64,000 nt of DNA from Epiperipatus broadwayi (GCA_028023455.1 JAQFVV010012476.1:3783555-3847554); one strand, 5' to 3'. Counted from the first letter of the stretch, positions 23,420 to 37,292 are shown. Numbers and translations are program-made. Notes: generated by a model from the sequence alone, not told the origin.

Positions 23420-23600
23420 AATCCATTATCTTGCATTATTATTACTAATGCAATTAACTTTGCTGTAAATGGAGCTGCTATTTTGGTCAATTTATTGCAT
23501 GGAAATGAGTCTTAGAACCTCCTATAATTAACATGAAGATACTACAATTTTTTTTATTTAAATGCACTCTATAAAGTTTTAAAAATATGATAACAAAATC
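23420..23600 (+). repeat. Interspersed repeat shared with 5060-5215
   Basis: See the 5060 copy. The two share the GCTGTAAAT..AGCTGC.ATTTT and TTGCATG.AA.TGAG blocks. Confidence 0.6.
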
Positions 23601-23683
23601 TTAGTAGAATAAATATGATTTCAGCTCGTGGATTGTGATTCTCTCGAGTTTCCAAGATTTATAAAAAAATATTTTTATTAACA

Positions 23684-24010
23684 CAGACTTTCACACTACC
23701 CACCACTCTCCACACTATCTCATAACACTATTGAACACATACGTATTGAAAAGATAAATAATCACCAATATACGTATTTCATGCTAAACCAGCAATCATC
23801 AGTTGGTCCAGATTACCATCTCTACACATATATGCTATAAGTGCTCAGATATATATTAAGATAGCCAATCTTCATACTTTAATGGACAGGCTTCAATCTA
23901 CTCCACACTCCAACTCTTCAACTGTCCATCCAATTAAAAATCTGATGATGGAATGCTCAAAGGCCACCCTGAGGCCGAGATTCTTGTCACACCCATGTTG
24001 ACCTAAGGTC
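23684..24010 (+). repeat. R2 linear copy, ends truncated
   Basis: Near-identical to the interior of the MITE that starts at 24083 (CAGACTTTCACAC.ACCC.CCACTCTCC through TTGACCTAAG.TCAATCTGACCCCTCAT) but lacking both terminal inverted repeats. Confidence 0.9.
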
Positions 24011-24082
24011 AATCTGACCCCTCATACACAGGACATAATCCATTTAATACAAGGGATCGGCAGACATCTCTACTATGTAATA

Positions 24083-24575
24083 ACTGAAACACACAGGCTT
24101 ATTATATACCTGTGTTTATATATGTAATATATAAGGTATAGGAGCACAGACTTTCACACGACCCTCCACTCTCCAAACTATCTCATAACACTGATACACT
24201 TGAACACCTATATGTTGAAAAGATAAATAATTACCAGTATAATATTTCATGCTAAACCAGCAATGATCAGTTGGTCCAGATTACCATCTCTACACATATA
24301 TGCTATCAGTGCTCAGATATATATTAAGATAACCAATCCTCATACTTTAATGGACAGGTTTCAATCTATTCCACATTCCAACTCTTCAACCGTCCATCCA
24401 ATTGAAAATCTGACCATGAAATGCTCAAAGGCCACCCTGAGGCCAAGATTCCTGTCACAACCATGTTGACCTAAGATCAATCTGACCCCTCATGTACAGT
24501 GTGAAAGGCTGTGCTCATATACCCTATATATTACATATAAAGACACAGCTATATAATAAGCCTGTGTGTTTCAGT
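24083..24575. mobile_element. MITE with 77-bp TIRs carrying an R2 core, TA target site
   Basis: The left TIR (24083-24159) starts ACTGAAACACACAGGCTTAT and the right TIR (24499-24575) is its near-perfect reverse complement, ending GTGTTTCAGT. TA lies directly outside each end (24081-24082 and 24576-24577). Between the TIRs is an R2 core about 340 bp long. The reading frame at 24263-24469 is not shared in any meaningful way with other copies. The TA flanks point to Tc1/mariner-type mobilisation (inference). Confidence 0.88.
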
Positions 24576-24985
24576 TAAAATATTTTTATTGTAAAAAGCA
24601 AGGTTTTCTTGGGAGTGAGTGTCCTCATTTATAATTCTAAAGATGATTTTAAAGACAGTCTAAAGTAATGTAATAGGGATTATTCTTTCTGGAAAATAAG
24701 ACTTAGGGTAGAATGCAGTGAAGCGCTACAATGTATTGTGTTTCAGAAAAAAAAGTTTGATATTAAATAAGTTAAAAAATAACATTATAAACTATCAAAT
24801 AAATAATAAATACAACCAGCATCCTCTTATATGGACATAATCGTAATTCATAAAATGGTTCATATAATTATCACAAAACTGATCTTTACTGTACTACTAC
24901 TTATTATTACTATGTACTGTACTACTACTTATTATTAAAACTACCCCAAATCTAAAATTAATGTTTACTTATTATTAGTATGTTG

Positions 24986-25223
<238 letters not shown>

Positions 25224-25768
25224 GTTTCAACAACAATAATTTTATTAAACTTTGTTTACAAAAATTACATAGGTTTTATTGCAAGGGTTTCAGTGGCAAT
25301 CTTTTTTTTTCCTTGGGTTTAAATTGTTCAGTATTTAAAGTTACATCAATCATTTGTAATTTATATTTAAGTATGAAAGTTTCTAAGTTATTAATATATC
25401 TGCAAAAAACGTAGTTCTATCTTCAGATTGCTAGAGCATAACTCAATATCTAAAACTGACAACACTAACTGTTGAGAGTTGTTTATACTGTTTTAAATTA
25501 GATGCTCGTTGGTTGCTTGAGAAGGGACCAGCTTGCCTCATGTATGTCTGGAGGAGCAATTTTGGAATCCCTCCCCTTAATTTGCTTAAGTTTGTTTATA
25601 AATGTTGATGGATGTCATCTAGCATTATTTCCTAGAATAAATAAATGTACATCGAGTTCACCAAAATGCAAATGGTATAAATGTATTAGCATGGGCTATG
25701 GGTGTGGTAGACTTTTGGTATGAACTTGTTTACTTGTTATTTGCTGAATTGATAGTTTTGGTTGTCTA

Positions 25769-26023
<255 letters not shown>

Positions 26024-26234
26024 TTGTCTTTCCATTTTTTGGATATGTAATAGCATTACTCAAGTAGCTATCACTGTTGATATTAATATATATATTTAAG
26101 TAAGTCTTAAGCAGGTTGTGACAAATTAATGGTAGTTTTGATAATCTCCTGCAATGCTAAACTGCTGTTAGTGATTGGTTTTATAGTTTACTTTTTTATT
26201 TTACTAATAATTAAGAATATTTATATACCACTAG

Positions 26235-26345
26235 TTTCAAATCCATCAAGCCATGCTTCCAGCCATGACTGGGAATCGATTTTCTGAACATCTTTTAAAC
26301 TCGTTTAAAACTTCTTTTTGCTTAAAAACATCCAATTTAAGCTAG
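26235..26345 (+). CDS. Weak candidate terminal exon (unidentified)
   Basis: After TATACCACTAG the plus strand is open for 36 codons to TAG 26343-26345. It includes FQIHQAMLPAMTGNRFSEHL followed by a Ser/Leu-rich end. An in-frame TAG lies exactly at the acceptor, as expected for a true exon border but also by chance. No partner exon was found. It may be a repeat fragment. Confidence 0.2.
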   Translation, partial: FQIHQAMLPAMTGNRFSEHLLNSFKTSFCLKTSNLS

Positions 26346-28236
26346 GTAATAAAATCCAGATCGTAGACATGATAGATGAATGGACTAAGAGTTATATAGC
26401 AACATATATTTATTAATATCAAAATAATCAAAAATAAAAAAAAATACTATAGACTTATCATGAAGAATGAAAATAATAAAGGGTAGAAGCAAAGAAGTAG
26501 GCTCACGAAAGGAGCGAAATTGATTCTCAGAAGGCCAGATCATAGCTGGCAAAGACTACATTACTTGCTTTTAGAGAGCCTACGATCGTAATATTTCTTT
26601 TACGAGCGAAGTAAAAAATAATAATTGCTCTAAGTGTTGAGTTTACATTTGGCTGAATTAATTTAATTTCGCATTTAATCAATTTTTACGACTGCTGGAA
26701 TAAAGATGCGTTCGACTGATGAGATGTTAAATGTTCCCTCATTAAAAGCACGCTATTGCTTTGCCTTCTATAGAAATTTCTGTATTAAAAAAATACATTA
26801 ATGCTTCGAATCTGTTTAGTTTTCTTGTTTCCGTTATTTAAATATGATAAATGGTTTTCTAAAGTAAAAAAAAAAGTGGTTTTATTATTAATTGACAAAC
26901 ATTTTTGTAAACAATTAGAATCCTTTTTTTTTTTAAAAAAAAATCAAATTACTAAAAAAAAAATACGAACAAATTAAGACGACAACAAATAAGTCCTGTT
27001 TTATGTAGTAAAATACAGATGCATATTTGTCAAATGAATATATAGAGAGTGGGAATACCTTTATATAAAAAAAGACAAGATATCAAATTATATTCAATTA
27101 CTTTGCCTTATGCTATTTATTTTTATATGGAATTTTTAACCTCGCAATCTTTTTCTTTCCTCTTATTTTATGAACCTCTCAAAATTATTTTAACAAATCT
27201 CTCTCTTCTAAGTAGATCTTTATTAGACAAAACAAAATATGTCTCTAATTTCTTTTTTTAATATTGAAATATTTAAAAAAAACAAAATGTTTTGGCTATA
27301 AAATGTATATAAAGCATTGATTGTGTGTGTATTGTGGAGGGAGGGGGTTATTAGCAAATCATCGGAATCTCTGTGAAGTATATAATGGATGATTGCAAAA
27401 TATTTGTGGACAGATATAATTAGCTCTGCAAATACTACAGTGATGAATAAAATAATTTACCCCTATAATACACACGTAGGTATAAATCACATGACTCCAG
27501 ACAATGCTTAAAGTAAAACAATTGAATATTATCAATATGTTATCAAAGCAACATATATATATAGTGTGATATTTGTTCACTCTTCCGTGTATGTCAAAGG
27601 GAATGGAACGCAGTTTCTAGCTTATGTAAAAATGGCATATTGAAAGGCATCGAACAAATATGAATATAGAGATTTAGATGTTTCATACTTCTAACTACTT
27701 GATGAGTAAGATTGTTTAAGAAATACATGCAAATAAAAGAGAATGCTGGTGAGTTGAAATGAGGTCACACTGATAAAAATGCCAAAATATATATTTATAA
27801 TACTTGAATAGATTAGTGAGAAAAGAAAGATGACAAGGAAGAAAATGGATGGCTTCCATCATCACATAGGCTTTGGAGCAGCCTGAAAAATCAATGCACG
27901 ATAGATCATTTTTGAAAAAAACAATGATATTTAGTAGTATGCATGCCAGAAGTTTGCCATCTGTTTTTATTCTAAATAATCCATTTTCACGGGCTTCCAA
28001 TATCAGCTATAAACAATAGGGTTATTGTATTCAATATTTATTTGTTTTTTTATTTATTAAAATGTTAAATAAACACAAAAGTCCAAAGGGTTATAATTAA
28101 AGTTTTTTTTTAATGTAAACGCAGCAAAGAAAATAAAACCTGATTAAACAAACAAACTATAACAGATGCGGTTATTCATGTTGGCAAACTGACGTCACTT
28201 TTCAGGTGGGCACTATTCTGTAATTTTGAAAATATT
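26346..28236. other. No supported gene
   Basis: AT-rich. 26440-26760 has somewhat higher GC with LTR-like debris but no definable ends. Two open minus-strand blocks at 27360-27530 looked exon-like but would need a 35-bp intron (see rejected list). Confidence 0.5.
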
Positions 28237-28861
28237 CCACTACATCTTATCCTGATAATGGGAAATTCTAAATTTCATCATACTTCCAAAAATGATAAAG
28301 CAAAAAATGAATGCTAACTTCAGTTAATAAAGATAAATATCACAATAATTTTAGCCACATACTAATTGTTCCTAAGTGTTAAGGTTGAAGACGTGTTAAC
28401 ATTTGAACATTATGTTATAAATGAAATTTATTAAAATATGTATTCATTTTTTTAAAATTAACATTCCATTTAAAATATATTTGTTAACATTTTTTAAAAG
28501 TTAACAAACTACATATTTTGGAGAAATAATTTTGGAAAAAAAAAGTAAACAAATACGTCGATACTAAAAATGCATTATTTAAAATAAAACACTTGTCTAT
28601 TTCAAGTTGAATGTTAATTTTGAAAACTTTGTATTCATTTTTGATAAATTCCATTCAAAACATAATGTTCAAATGTTAACACATGCTGAATCCTTAACAT
28701 ATGGTAAACAATTAATATATGGCTAAAAATATTGTGATTTTTATAACATTCGTTAACTAAAATTATTGTTATTTTTTTAACATTCCTTTTTTTCCTTTAT
28801 CATTTTGGAAAGTATGATTAAAATTTGGAATCTTCTATCGACAGAACAAGATGCAGTAGAT
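28237..28861. mobile_element. Fold-back element with about 250-bp arms
   Basis: The left arm (28237 to about 28480) and right arm (about 28600-28861) are reverse complements. They share CATCATACTTCCAAAAATGATAAAG, CACAATAATTTTAGCCA, GTGTTAACATTTGAACATTATG and ATGAAATTTAT..AAAAT. They are diverged, with indels. There is no ORF. Confidence 0.78.
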
Positions 28862-30807
28862 TATTTTTTAAAATTATAGAATAGTGCCATCCAAAAAGTA
28901 TGTCCACCGACACAAATAACCACAATTGTTATAGTTTGCTTAATCATATTTTATTTCAATTTTTTTTACTGCATTTTGATTAAAAAACTTTTTAATTACA
29001 ACCCTTTTGAATTTTGTGTTTTTTTATAATTTTAATAAATAAAAAAAATAAAAAAATATTAAATATGATAAGTTAGAGTCAGCCATATTGTTTATACCAT
29101 GTGTTTAGAGCCCCTGAAACTGGATTATTTAAAATAAAAGTGGATGGCAATATTCTGGCAGGCATGCTACATAAGTCAAGTACCAAAATATTTATATAAT
29201 TGTCAAAATGTCAGCTTGGTAAAACATAATAATAATTTTTATTTTAATTATTCAAACAGCATAATTGGTAATTACTGATTACATGAATATAGATAATAAT
29301 TAAACATTTGATAGAGAAAATGATTATTGACATAATTAATAATAATAATTATGATGATCATAATGATAATAATAAATGATGATGATAGATAATAAATCCA
29401 TATAAAACAACTGCATGAAGAAGACTTTTTTAGCAACTCTCCATGAAGAGAGGATGGAGATGATATCATTCACAAATCTGATGATTATACAACCAACCAG
29501 ACATCACTTGGCCTTTGCTTACACTTTTGTATATGCTAGCTTATTTTTTTATTCTTACTTTTTTTTAATGTCATCTAGTGTAAGCTTTAGTAAATAAAAA
29601 AAGAGGAAAAGTACATTAAATCCATTTAAGTGCACCATTCAAATAAATCCAAAAAGCTTCTCACTGATAAAAGCCATACAGTTAATACTATTATAAGAAT
29701 ATTCAAATAGAGCAATCCTAGATAAGGACTTTTTAAGCAGTACTATCTGTCATCTATTGATTACAAAAGCTTACACTAGATGGCATAATATGCTAAAGCT
29801 GCTGATTACATGTTGGTGAGGATTTTTGTACTTTTTCTTCCATTTTATGCTCAAGGAAAAGATAGATAATCATTTACTGACCAATAATCTAATGGATAGA
29901 TTGCATGGATATAGACCACACAGTGAAATCATAAGCTTTCTTGAAATGCTCAATCATCTAAAATAATATTTTTCTGGGATTCAAATATTAGGTTACAGCA
30001 ATAATATATGTGACTAACTTAAACATTACTACAAATGATCATTAATTTATGAATATGTAATTAAATACCATCTAAATATGTAATCATCAACATTATTTAT
30101 TTAAGTCTCAGTGAATAAATTTATAACAATTTATGATCTTATTAAAGGCAGTGTTGATAAAAAAATTAATAAAACTTCTTTCAGGACATATGTTCCTATC
30201 AAGATGTATAAAATCAATTGAGATCAAACCAACCACTACAATTCATCTTCTATTCATATAGACTTGCAAAGATCAATTAACTATTGAACCATAAATCTAA
30301 AATTTAGCAGTAATTTAATTAAAGTTCCTTCTTGGTGAAACTTTAATATCAAATTGAGTATCGCAAGTAAATTTAAATAAAAATTGAGTTGTTCTGTTTA
30401 ATGTGATCTCACCTGGTTTTTCAAATAGCTGATGATAGGTTTGATTGACTGAAACACTTGTTCTGCAAGAAATTAATTTATTTTTATCAAAAGTTGTCAT
30501 ATACAAAACTGCACGTTTCTATATATTCTGTACAGGGTCTGATTGAATAAAGTTATTATAATTTACATATATGTAATATTAAATACTTCAGTGAAAAAAA
30601 AACTATGTCTAATGTTTGACAAGAAACAGAATACAATGCAAGAGAAGATATTTGGTGAGAATTTCTTCTTTGGTTTATTATTTAATTCTTTCTTTTTTAT
30701 TTTTCTAACTATCAATTACTACCTACTAATTAATAACTAATAATAGTATTTTTTATAAATTCTATGTTTTTCTTGAAGCTCCTTTGATATTTTAAATGAT
30801 TAATAAA
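28862..30807. other. No gene seen; one degenerate R1 copy
   Basis: A diverged plus-oriented R1 fragment at about 29655-29800 (CTCACTGATAAAAGCCA, TCATCTATTGATTAC, CACTAGATGGCA). The remainder is AT-rich with no supported feature. Confidence 0.55.
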
Positions 30808-31256
30808 AGCCACCAAGTGCAAGTTTTCATAATCAATGATGCAAGAAGGTTTGTGCATAAAAGGCCTATCTAGTGTCTTTTTATCAAACATCTCTAGATC
30901 AGTTTCTAGCTTGTGAAATTCATCAAGAAGGAGGCTTGTATTTGAGAGCACTGCATCTAGATCTTATCTAATGCAACCATCCAGTAGCCACCTTTTACTT
31001 ACATGGTTGACAATAACACTAAGAGCCCAAGTTAGAAAATACCGTAATATTTCCAACCCAAGCTCATTTTCTTGTATGTTCATATAGATCTGAACTCAGT
31101 TTAGCATGTACACATTTTGGTGTCTTGATTTTTTCAAAAACCCTAGTACCATTATCCTGTGAAAAGGATAGGATAAACCTGTTAACACATCACATTATCA
31201 CCATTTTCTTTGTGTACACATGCTGTTAATAAAAGTATGAAACCCTCCATACAGTA
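30808..31256 (-). repeat. R1 full-length copy, tandem unit 1
   Basis: A complete minus-oriented unit of 449 bp, from GCCACCAAGTGCAAG to the CTCCATACAGTAG end. It is followed without spacer by a second unit. Confidence 0.88.
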
Positions 31257-31749
31257 GTTCCACCTAGTGTAGACCTTGATAATCAATAGATGCAAGAAGG
31301 TTTGTGTATAAAATCCCTATCTAGTGCCTACTCATCCAACATCCCCAGACTAGTTTCTAGCTTAAGGATCTTACCAGTAAGAAGCCTTAGATTTAAGAGC
31401 CTTACACCGAGATCTTAGCACCTAATGCAACCTTCTTGGAGCCACCATTTACCTATTTGGTTAACTATAAAGCTAAGAGCCCAATCTAAAAGCTACTATA
31501 ATGTTTTTTAACTCAAAATCATTCACTTGTATAGTCATACAGATCTGAACTCAGTTCAGCATCCATACACTTTGGTGTCCTTGGTTTTTCATAAACCACT
31601 GTCACCATTATTCTATGGGCAGGATAGGTATGAAACCATCAAAACATTACATGATCACCATTTCATACACTTAGCCATGCTGTAAATAAGAGCACAAAAC
31701 TCTCCATACAGTAGTGCCACCAAGTGCAAACCTTTGTAATCAATGGGTA
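31257..31749 (-). repeat. R1 full-length copy, tandem unit 2 plus start of a third
   Basis: A second minus-oriented unit (31257-31715, 459 bp) in direct tandem with the first. The first 34 bp of a third unit (GTGCCACCAAGTGCAAACC) run to 31749. Confidence 0.88.
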
Positions 31750-31962
31750 AAAAGTGACTGGTGGGTTGCATTGGATCCTAAAGTCTAGGCACGGTGTTCT
31801 TAAATGCAAGGCTCCTCATTGATGAAAGCTACAAGCTAGAGACTAGTCTGCTGATGTTGAATGAATAAACATTAGATATGGATTTTATGCACACCTCTTC
31901 CTGCATCCATTGACTACAAAGGCTTGCACTTGGTGGCACTACTGTATGGAGAGTTTGGTAAT
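31750..31962 (+). repeat. R1 3' module, inverted relative to the tandem pair
   Basis: GGTGGGTTGCATTGGATCC through CTCCTCATTGATGAAAGCTAC to CACTACTGTATGGAGAGTTT. Confidence 0.88.
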
Positions 31963-32861
31963 TTTGTTAAATGTGTAAGCATATGAAATGGTGGACGTGT
32001 GATACTTTCAGTAATGTTGACGTGTCACCATATTCAGTGTGGTGATTCCTGTCTGGTTACATACCATCACAGTTTATAGCAGAAAAATTTCACATCTCCA
32101 TTCCATTAAAAAATAAAATCAGCCTTATTACTGATTGAGTTTTGGAATGTCTCACTTGCATTTCCTGCTTCAATATTTATTGAATCATTCTTTAGTAGTA
32201 AATAGTTTAACATTTTATTTTAGTAGTAAACCCTCTATTATATATTATAAATTAATAAAAAGTGCTTGATTTATTAGAAATATGAGTTTATAAATGAAAA
32301 ACACTTTTAAAAAATAATATTTGAACTTTACAAATATAGAAAAAAATAATAATGTAAAATACATATGAGAACAATAAATTTATTTCATATTGGACAATTA
32401 TAGTGAAGCTGTCAAAAAAAATAATGAAGTCATCGTTGAGTGAATTTTATTACAAAAACCTGAAAAGAAAAATGTTAATCCACTATAAAAATTCTGTTCT
32501 AAAATTTAATGTTATATTTATAATTATTAAAATAGTAGAAAAGCCCCATATCACATTGCTTGACAGAACATTACTGATTGTAGTTTTTTTTAACCCTTAC
32601 TGTGAATTTCTTAATTTGAATTTTAAAAATAATAAGTTATAAAATATTTTATAATTAATGTTGTTATTAATTGTGTGAATACTACAAGGTTAAAGTAATA
32701 TATATAAAGCAATACAAATAATAAATATAATGATAATTAACTATTATATATAGTCTTTCAATCGACATCTTAACTCTCACAACTGCCCATTAAATTCAAA
32801 AAACAAAACAGAAGCAAAAATCATCAATTCAAAGCCCATGAATACTGAATTTTAATATTAG
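31963..32861. other. No gene seen
   Basis: AT-rich. A 79-codon plus frame at 32403-32642 is Lys/Ile/Asn-rich and not convincing. Confidence 0.5.
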
Positions 32862-33442
32862 CAGCTAGTCTGGAGATATAGGATGGGTAGACACTAGATG
32901 GTGATTTTATGCACAAGCCTTCTGGAATCCATTGATTATTCTGGTTTGCACTCAGTGGCAATACTGTATGGAGAGTTTTGCCTGTTTAATGACAGTTATA
33001 GGCCAGCATAAGAAATGGTGATCACGTGATGTTTATTGGCTTAAAACCAATCCACCCTAATAGAATAGTGCTGGCAATGGTTATTAAAGAACCAAAGACA
33101 TCAAAATGTATAGGCACTGAACTAAGTTCAGACCTATACAACTATATAAGCTAAAGATCTTGGATTGAAAATATTGTATTTTCAATTTAAAACTCATAGT
33201 TTTGTAGCTATATAGAAATAAAAGGTGGATGCCGGAGGGTTGCATTAGATCCTAAGATCTAGGTGCAGTGCTCTCAGATCCAAGGCTTCTCACTGATGAG
33301 GGCCACAAGCTAGAAACTAGTCTGGGGATATTGCATGAGTAGGCACTAGATGAGGATTTTATGCACAATCCTTCTAGCATTCATTGATTACTTTGGCTTG
33401 CACTGAGTGGCAATACTGTATGGAGAGTTTTGCCTGTTTGAT
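32862..33442 (+). repeat. R1, partial unit followed in tandem by a full unit
   Basis: The 3' module at 32862-32985 ends CTGTATGGAGAGTTTTGCC and runs directly into a full plus-oriented unit. That unit has AATGGTGATCACGTGATG, AACCAAAGACATCAAAATG, GGTGGATGCCGGAGGGTTGC and ends GTATGGAGAGTTTTGCCTG at about 33440. Confidence 0.88.
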
Positions 33443-33777
33443 ATTGAAAGTGTTAAGGTTCTTCATGAAAGCAAAACCCACAATAAAAGAAAAGTTAAGA
33501 AGGTAATTTTAATAAATAAATATAAAATGATTATAATTAATAGACAAGCTGCTAATGTTTAAATTTGGGATTTATGACATTTGAGTTGATGACATTTGCT
33601 TTTGTGCTATTTTTTTAATTTAATGGCAGTTGAGGAGGGTTGAGAAATGAACTGAAAGTACTTCTGTGGATTGAAAGACTGAATGCAATTGTTAATTACT
33701 TTTGTATTTATTATATTTATTGTTATTACAATAGTTGTTTAATTAATGAACATTTTCTTTGTATTATATATATATAT

Positions 33778-33849
33778 AAACAAAAAAATAAAGACTTATA
33801 AATCCAATAAATAATATAATATTTCAACCAGAGGACTGGTTTTCATCAG
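33778..33849 (-). repeat. Single arm of the 11338 hairpin family
   Basis: Matches one arm of the fold-back at 11338-11478 (AAGACTTATAAATCCAATAA, ATTTCAACCAGAGGACTGGT) and continues into TTTTCATCAGAAAG. On the minus strand the last part reads CTGATGA, hairpin, GAAAT. Confidence 0.8.
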
Positions 33850-35156
33850 AAAGAAAAAAAAATACACAGTAAAATGGCGATAATCAAAAATTACAGATTT
33901 GGTAAAAAATTAAAAATTTAACAAACCCCCCCTGATTGGTCACAAAATCTAACACAGAATATCTACCCAATCAATGACAAAATTCAAACAAAAAAAAAAA
34001 AAAAAAACTACATTCCCTCCTAATCAAGCTTAAATTCTATTTAAATTAAAATAAATACAAAAATAAAAATAAAAATAAAAAATCCAAAATTAAAAATTAA
34101 AATATACATATGTGCATACATAGAAAAATTAAACTATGCTCACACACAAAAAATAGCTGTGCTCACATTAATATTCATTAAAAACTAAAATACTTATACA
34201 TTTTAAAAATTATAGTTAGTGCAAAGTACAATAATTTATAACTAATTATTTATCTATAAACCAATTAAACACAGATATTAAACATCCATGTAACCAATCT
34301 TTACATAAAAAAACCTCATATAAGAAAATTTTCACATAAAAAACACACATATAGAAATATATATATATATATAATTGAACAGGAAATAACTGAATCTTCT
34401 GATGGGTTATATATGTAAATAAGCTCAATGGAAGCTTCAGTTACTTTTTGTTTGGGTACAGATAATATAAGTTATTTATTATTTACAAATAATATGTGTA
34501 TATTATAATGAATGCTTTTACTTACTGAAAAAGTAAAAAGCTTGAAAATAATTGTCTTCAACCATGACTACGACTTCTATATTTAACATGAAATAAAAGC
34601 ATGGGGTATCTACAAATTAATTATTTAAATTACTAGATGTAAATATTAATAGTTGACTTAATTATATTCTACATACCTTATTATTATTTCAAGATAAACA
34701 TAAAAATCTTAATAGTAGTTAAACAAACAATTACTTTTAGATTTTTATGCACAGTAAAAAAAAATATTATAAAATATTTACTTTAACAAAAAAATTCCTA
34801 TAAAAGAGCTATTAGAAGGTAATGGTGAAACATTTAATCTCTGGGAGATTGTCAATTAGTAGTAATTGATAGTTTCTTGGCAACTTCAAGAGGCAAAAGT
34901 TATCTCTATTTACAAGGATACAATCTCCCTATTTCTATTCTTTATTATAATAACAATCTATGTAAATATTTTATTCAGTATTATTAGCTTTATTATTTAA
35001 GTATAATATAGTTTGAGTGGAATTTGAAAGTTATTAATTGTTAGACTACTTTCAGAACAGTTATATTTTCCTGTTTTATCAGATTTATTCAAACTTTTTT
35101 GAATTAATAATCTCACACATTTTGGTCAAGTTGCAATCTTTAGTGTCTATGTCAAC
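33850..35156. other. No gene seen
   Basis: AT-rich. It contains only the inverted copy (34826-34950) of the 4422 repeat. Confidence 0.6.
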
Positions 35157-35160
35157 ATAT

Positions 35161-37292
35161 TGTAACGATATATAAATATGTCGTTACATTAATTTAAAAT
35201 AAAAACTTAAAAGTTCGCAAATAAAAGGAAAAAAAACGAAACGCTAAAATTAAAATGTTTGTTAAACATATATATATATTCACACAGATGCTAAACTTTA
35301 AAAATATTTTTTTTCATAAACAAAAAAAAAAGTATTTGAACATATTTTTTTTAATAAAAAAATACAAGATTGAAATATAAAAATATTTTAATAAAAAAAT
35401 AATGTAAGTTAAAATAAAAACAGGTATTAATTAATTCCTGTAATCTGTAAATGGAAATGATTGTTTATTAATTATCTAAAAGCTGTTTAATTAAAAAGTC
35501 AGATGAAAAGTTAGATAAGAGAAGAAAGAGATTTTAGCTTGACCAATGGAAGCAAATAAAGGCCCGGACCATAACGAAAAAACAGAACAGTGACGTTTTT
35601 GTTCATGGAATCCATAGGAGGACTATAAAAAGAAAAAAATATTGAGTTCCAGTCAGTTTTTTCCAACTTGGATTTGATGAAAATGGTAAGACGCACTTGC
35701 CGTTCTCTCTCATTTTTTTTTGTTTTAAAAAAAATATAAAATGAAAAGACTGTGATACAAGAATGGAACCAGCTAATTCTACCTCCAAAATATCAGACCG
35801 GTCTTCCAGGAAAGTCTCCGTGGGAATTGCCAATGGGAACATGGACTCTTCTACCATAAGATAATGAAATGAACAATTATTGAAATCAATTAAGAACTTT
35901 CATCAAGTTTTACAAATTAATAAACAAGCCAACTTAAATGTTAAAACAGACTCTTATCTGACTTTTGTAAGTTTTTAAATCAAATTAATAATGTTTAATT
36001 TTATATGTTTTCCGATTGATAAAAATCATTTCCATTTTTTTTTTCTTATTGTATAAATTGTTTATTGTTTAAATTTTAAATGATGAAATTTAGGTTGGGT
36101 AATTTAAATGATGAAATTTAGGTTGGGTATAGACGTTGCATAGATTCGTTAATGGTTGATAATGTTGTGGTTTTCACATTCGATTAGAATATATGTCAAC
36201 GATATCACTGCAAGCATCTTACAATGAATGCTAATGTGATTTGTATATTCCCTATGCAAGTGACGTTTATCGATGACTTTGTATTTTGATCGGTTGTGTT
36301 GAATTGGGAATGTTTTTGACCGTGGAATCTGTGCAGCTGATCTGTACTCAACGTTTTAAAATAAATTTTATAAAATGCATTTGTGCGAACGTATCTAAAT
36401 GTTAAATTTAAGTCAGGCGTGAATGGCTATATAGTTTTGTAAAGTTGTATTAAGGGAGGGTAATCTTAGGTTATTCATTTCGTAGTTGAATTGGTTCAAT
36501 GGATTGGATATATTTGTGTAATTAGTAGATGTAGTATGAGGTCCACTATGGGCAGGATTATAGATATACACCACACACCCTCTGTTTGCCTATGCATGGG
36601 TTTGTAAGTCGGCAGAAGACCGCAGTCCATTCCTATGGAGTTTTTTGTTTATTGTTCTACTTTCCAACAGATGTCACATTCCTGTTGGTGGAGAGTCAAT
36701 GTCTTCTCTATTTCTACTTATTGTTCAGATGTACATTCCTGACAATATAGTATTTTGTGTTGTCGTATCATGCTACATTGAATACATGAATGTATCAGAT
36801 GGATTGGTGCCAATTTGGTTGCAAAATTTGTTGCCTAAGGTTAAATCAGGGAAGAATATTTTCTTTTCAAATGCAGATCTATGTAGTCTATTCATACTTG
36901 ACTATCTAAATAATAATTAAACTCATTGAAACTTAGTTAAATGTAAAATTAAAAGTTAATATAAAAATCTAAAATGTTAAACTTATTCCTCAAAATTTAA
37001 ATATTATTTTATATGTGTGTAAATAAATATTTTTATATGTTAATTTCTGGCAGTGGCTTTTACTCTTTGATATTTAAGATATAAATTAAGATATAGAATT
37101 TTATCTCTGCGTCTCCACTGAGCTAGTGACTTGGGCTAACGATCGGAATATTTAAATAAAGTGGAATCTTAACAGCGCATATCTGCCTACTTTATAAATT
37201 TTTCCAGGCTCAAATGCCTAGATGGCGCCCTTGTAGTGCAGATATTATTTTTGCAGTTAGATTCGATCTTCACTTTCATTCCGATTGGTACA
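35161..37292 (+). mobile_element. Solo LTR of the long-LTR family (copy A)
   Basis: 2132 bp starting TGTAACGA and ending GGTACA, with ATAT on both sides (35157-35160 and 37293-37296) as a 4-bp target duplication. It aligns along its length with the LTRs at 48580 and 51344 but is clearly older. It carries a CCAAT box (GACCAATGGAAG), TGACGTTTTTG and a TATA box at 35624. The 91-codon frame at 36645-36920 aligns with frames in the other LTRs that stop earlier, so I do not call it a gene. Confidence 0.88.

Noticed and set aside
27358-27530. Two minus-strand open blocks (HCLESCDLYLRVYYRG and ANYICPQIFCNHPLYTSQ) that join in phase
   Set aside because: The implied intron is only 35 bp, too short for animal splicing, so the phase match is probably chance.
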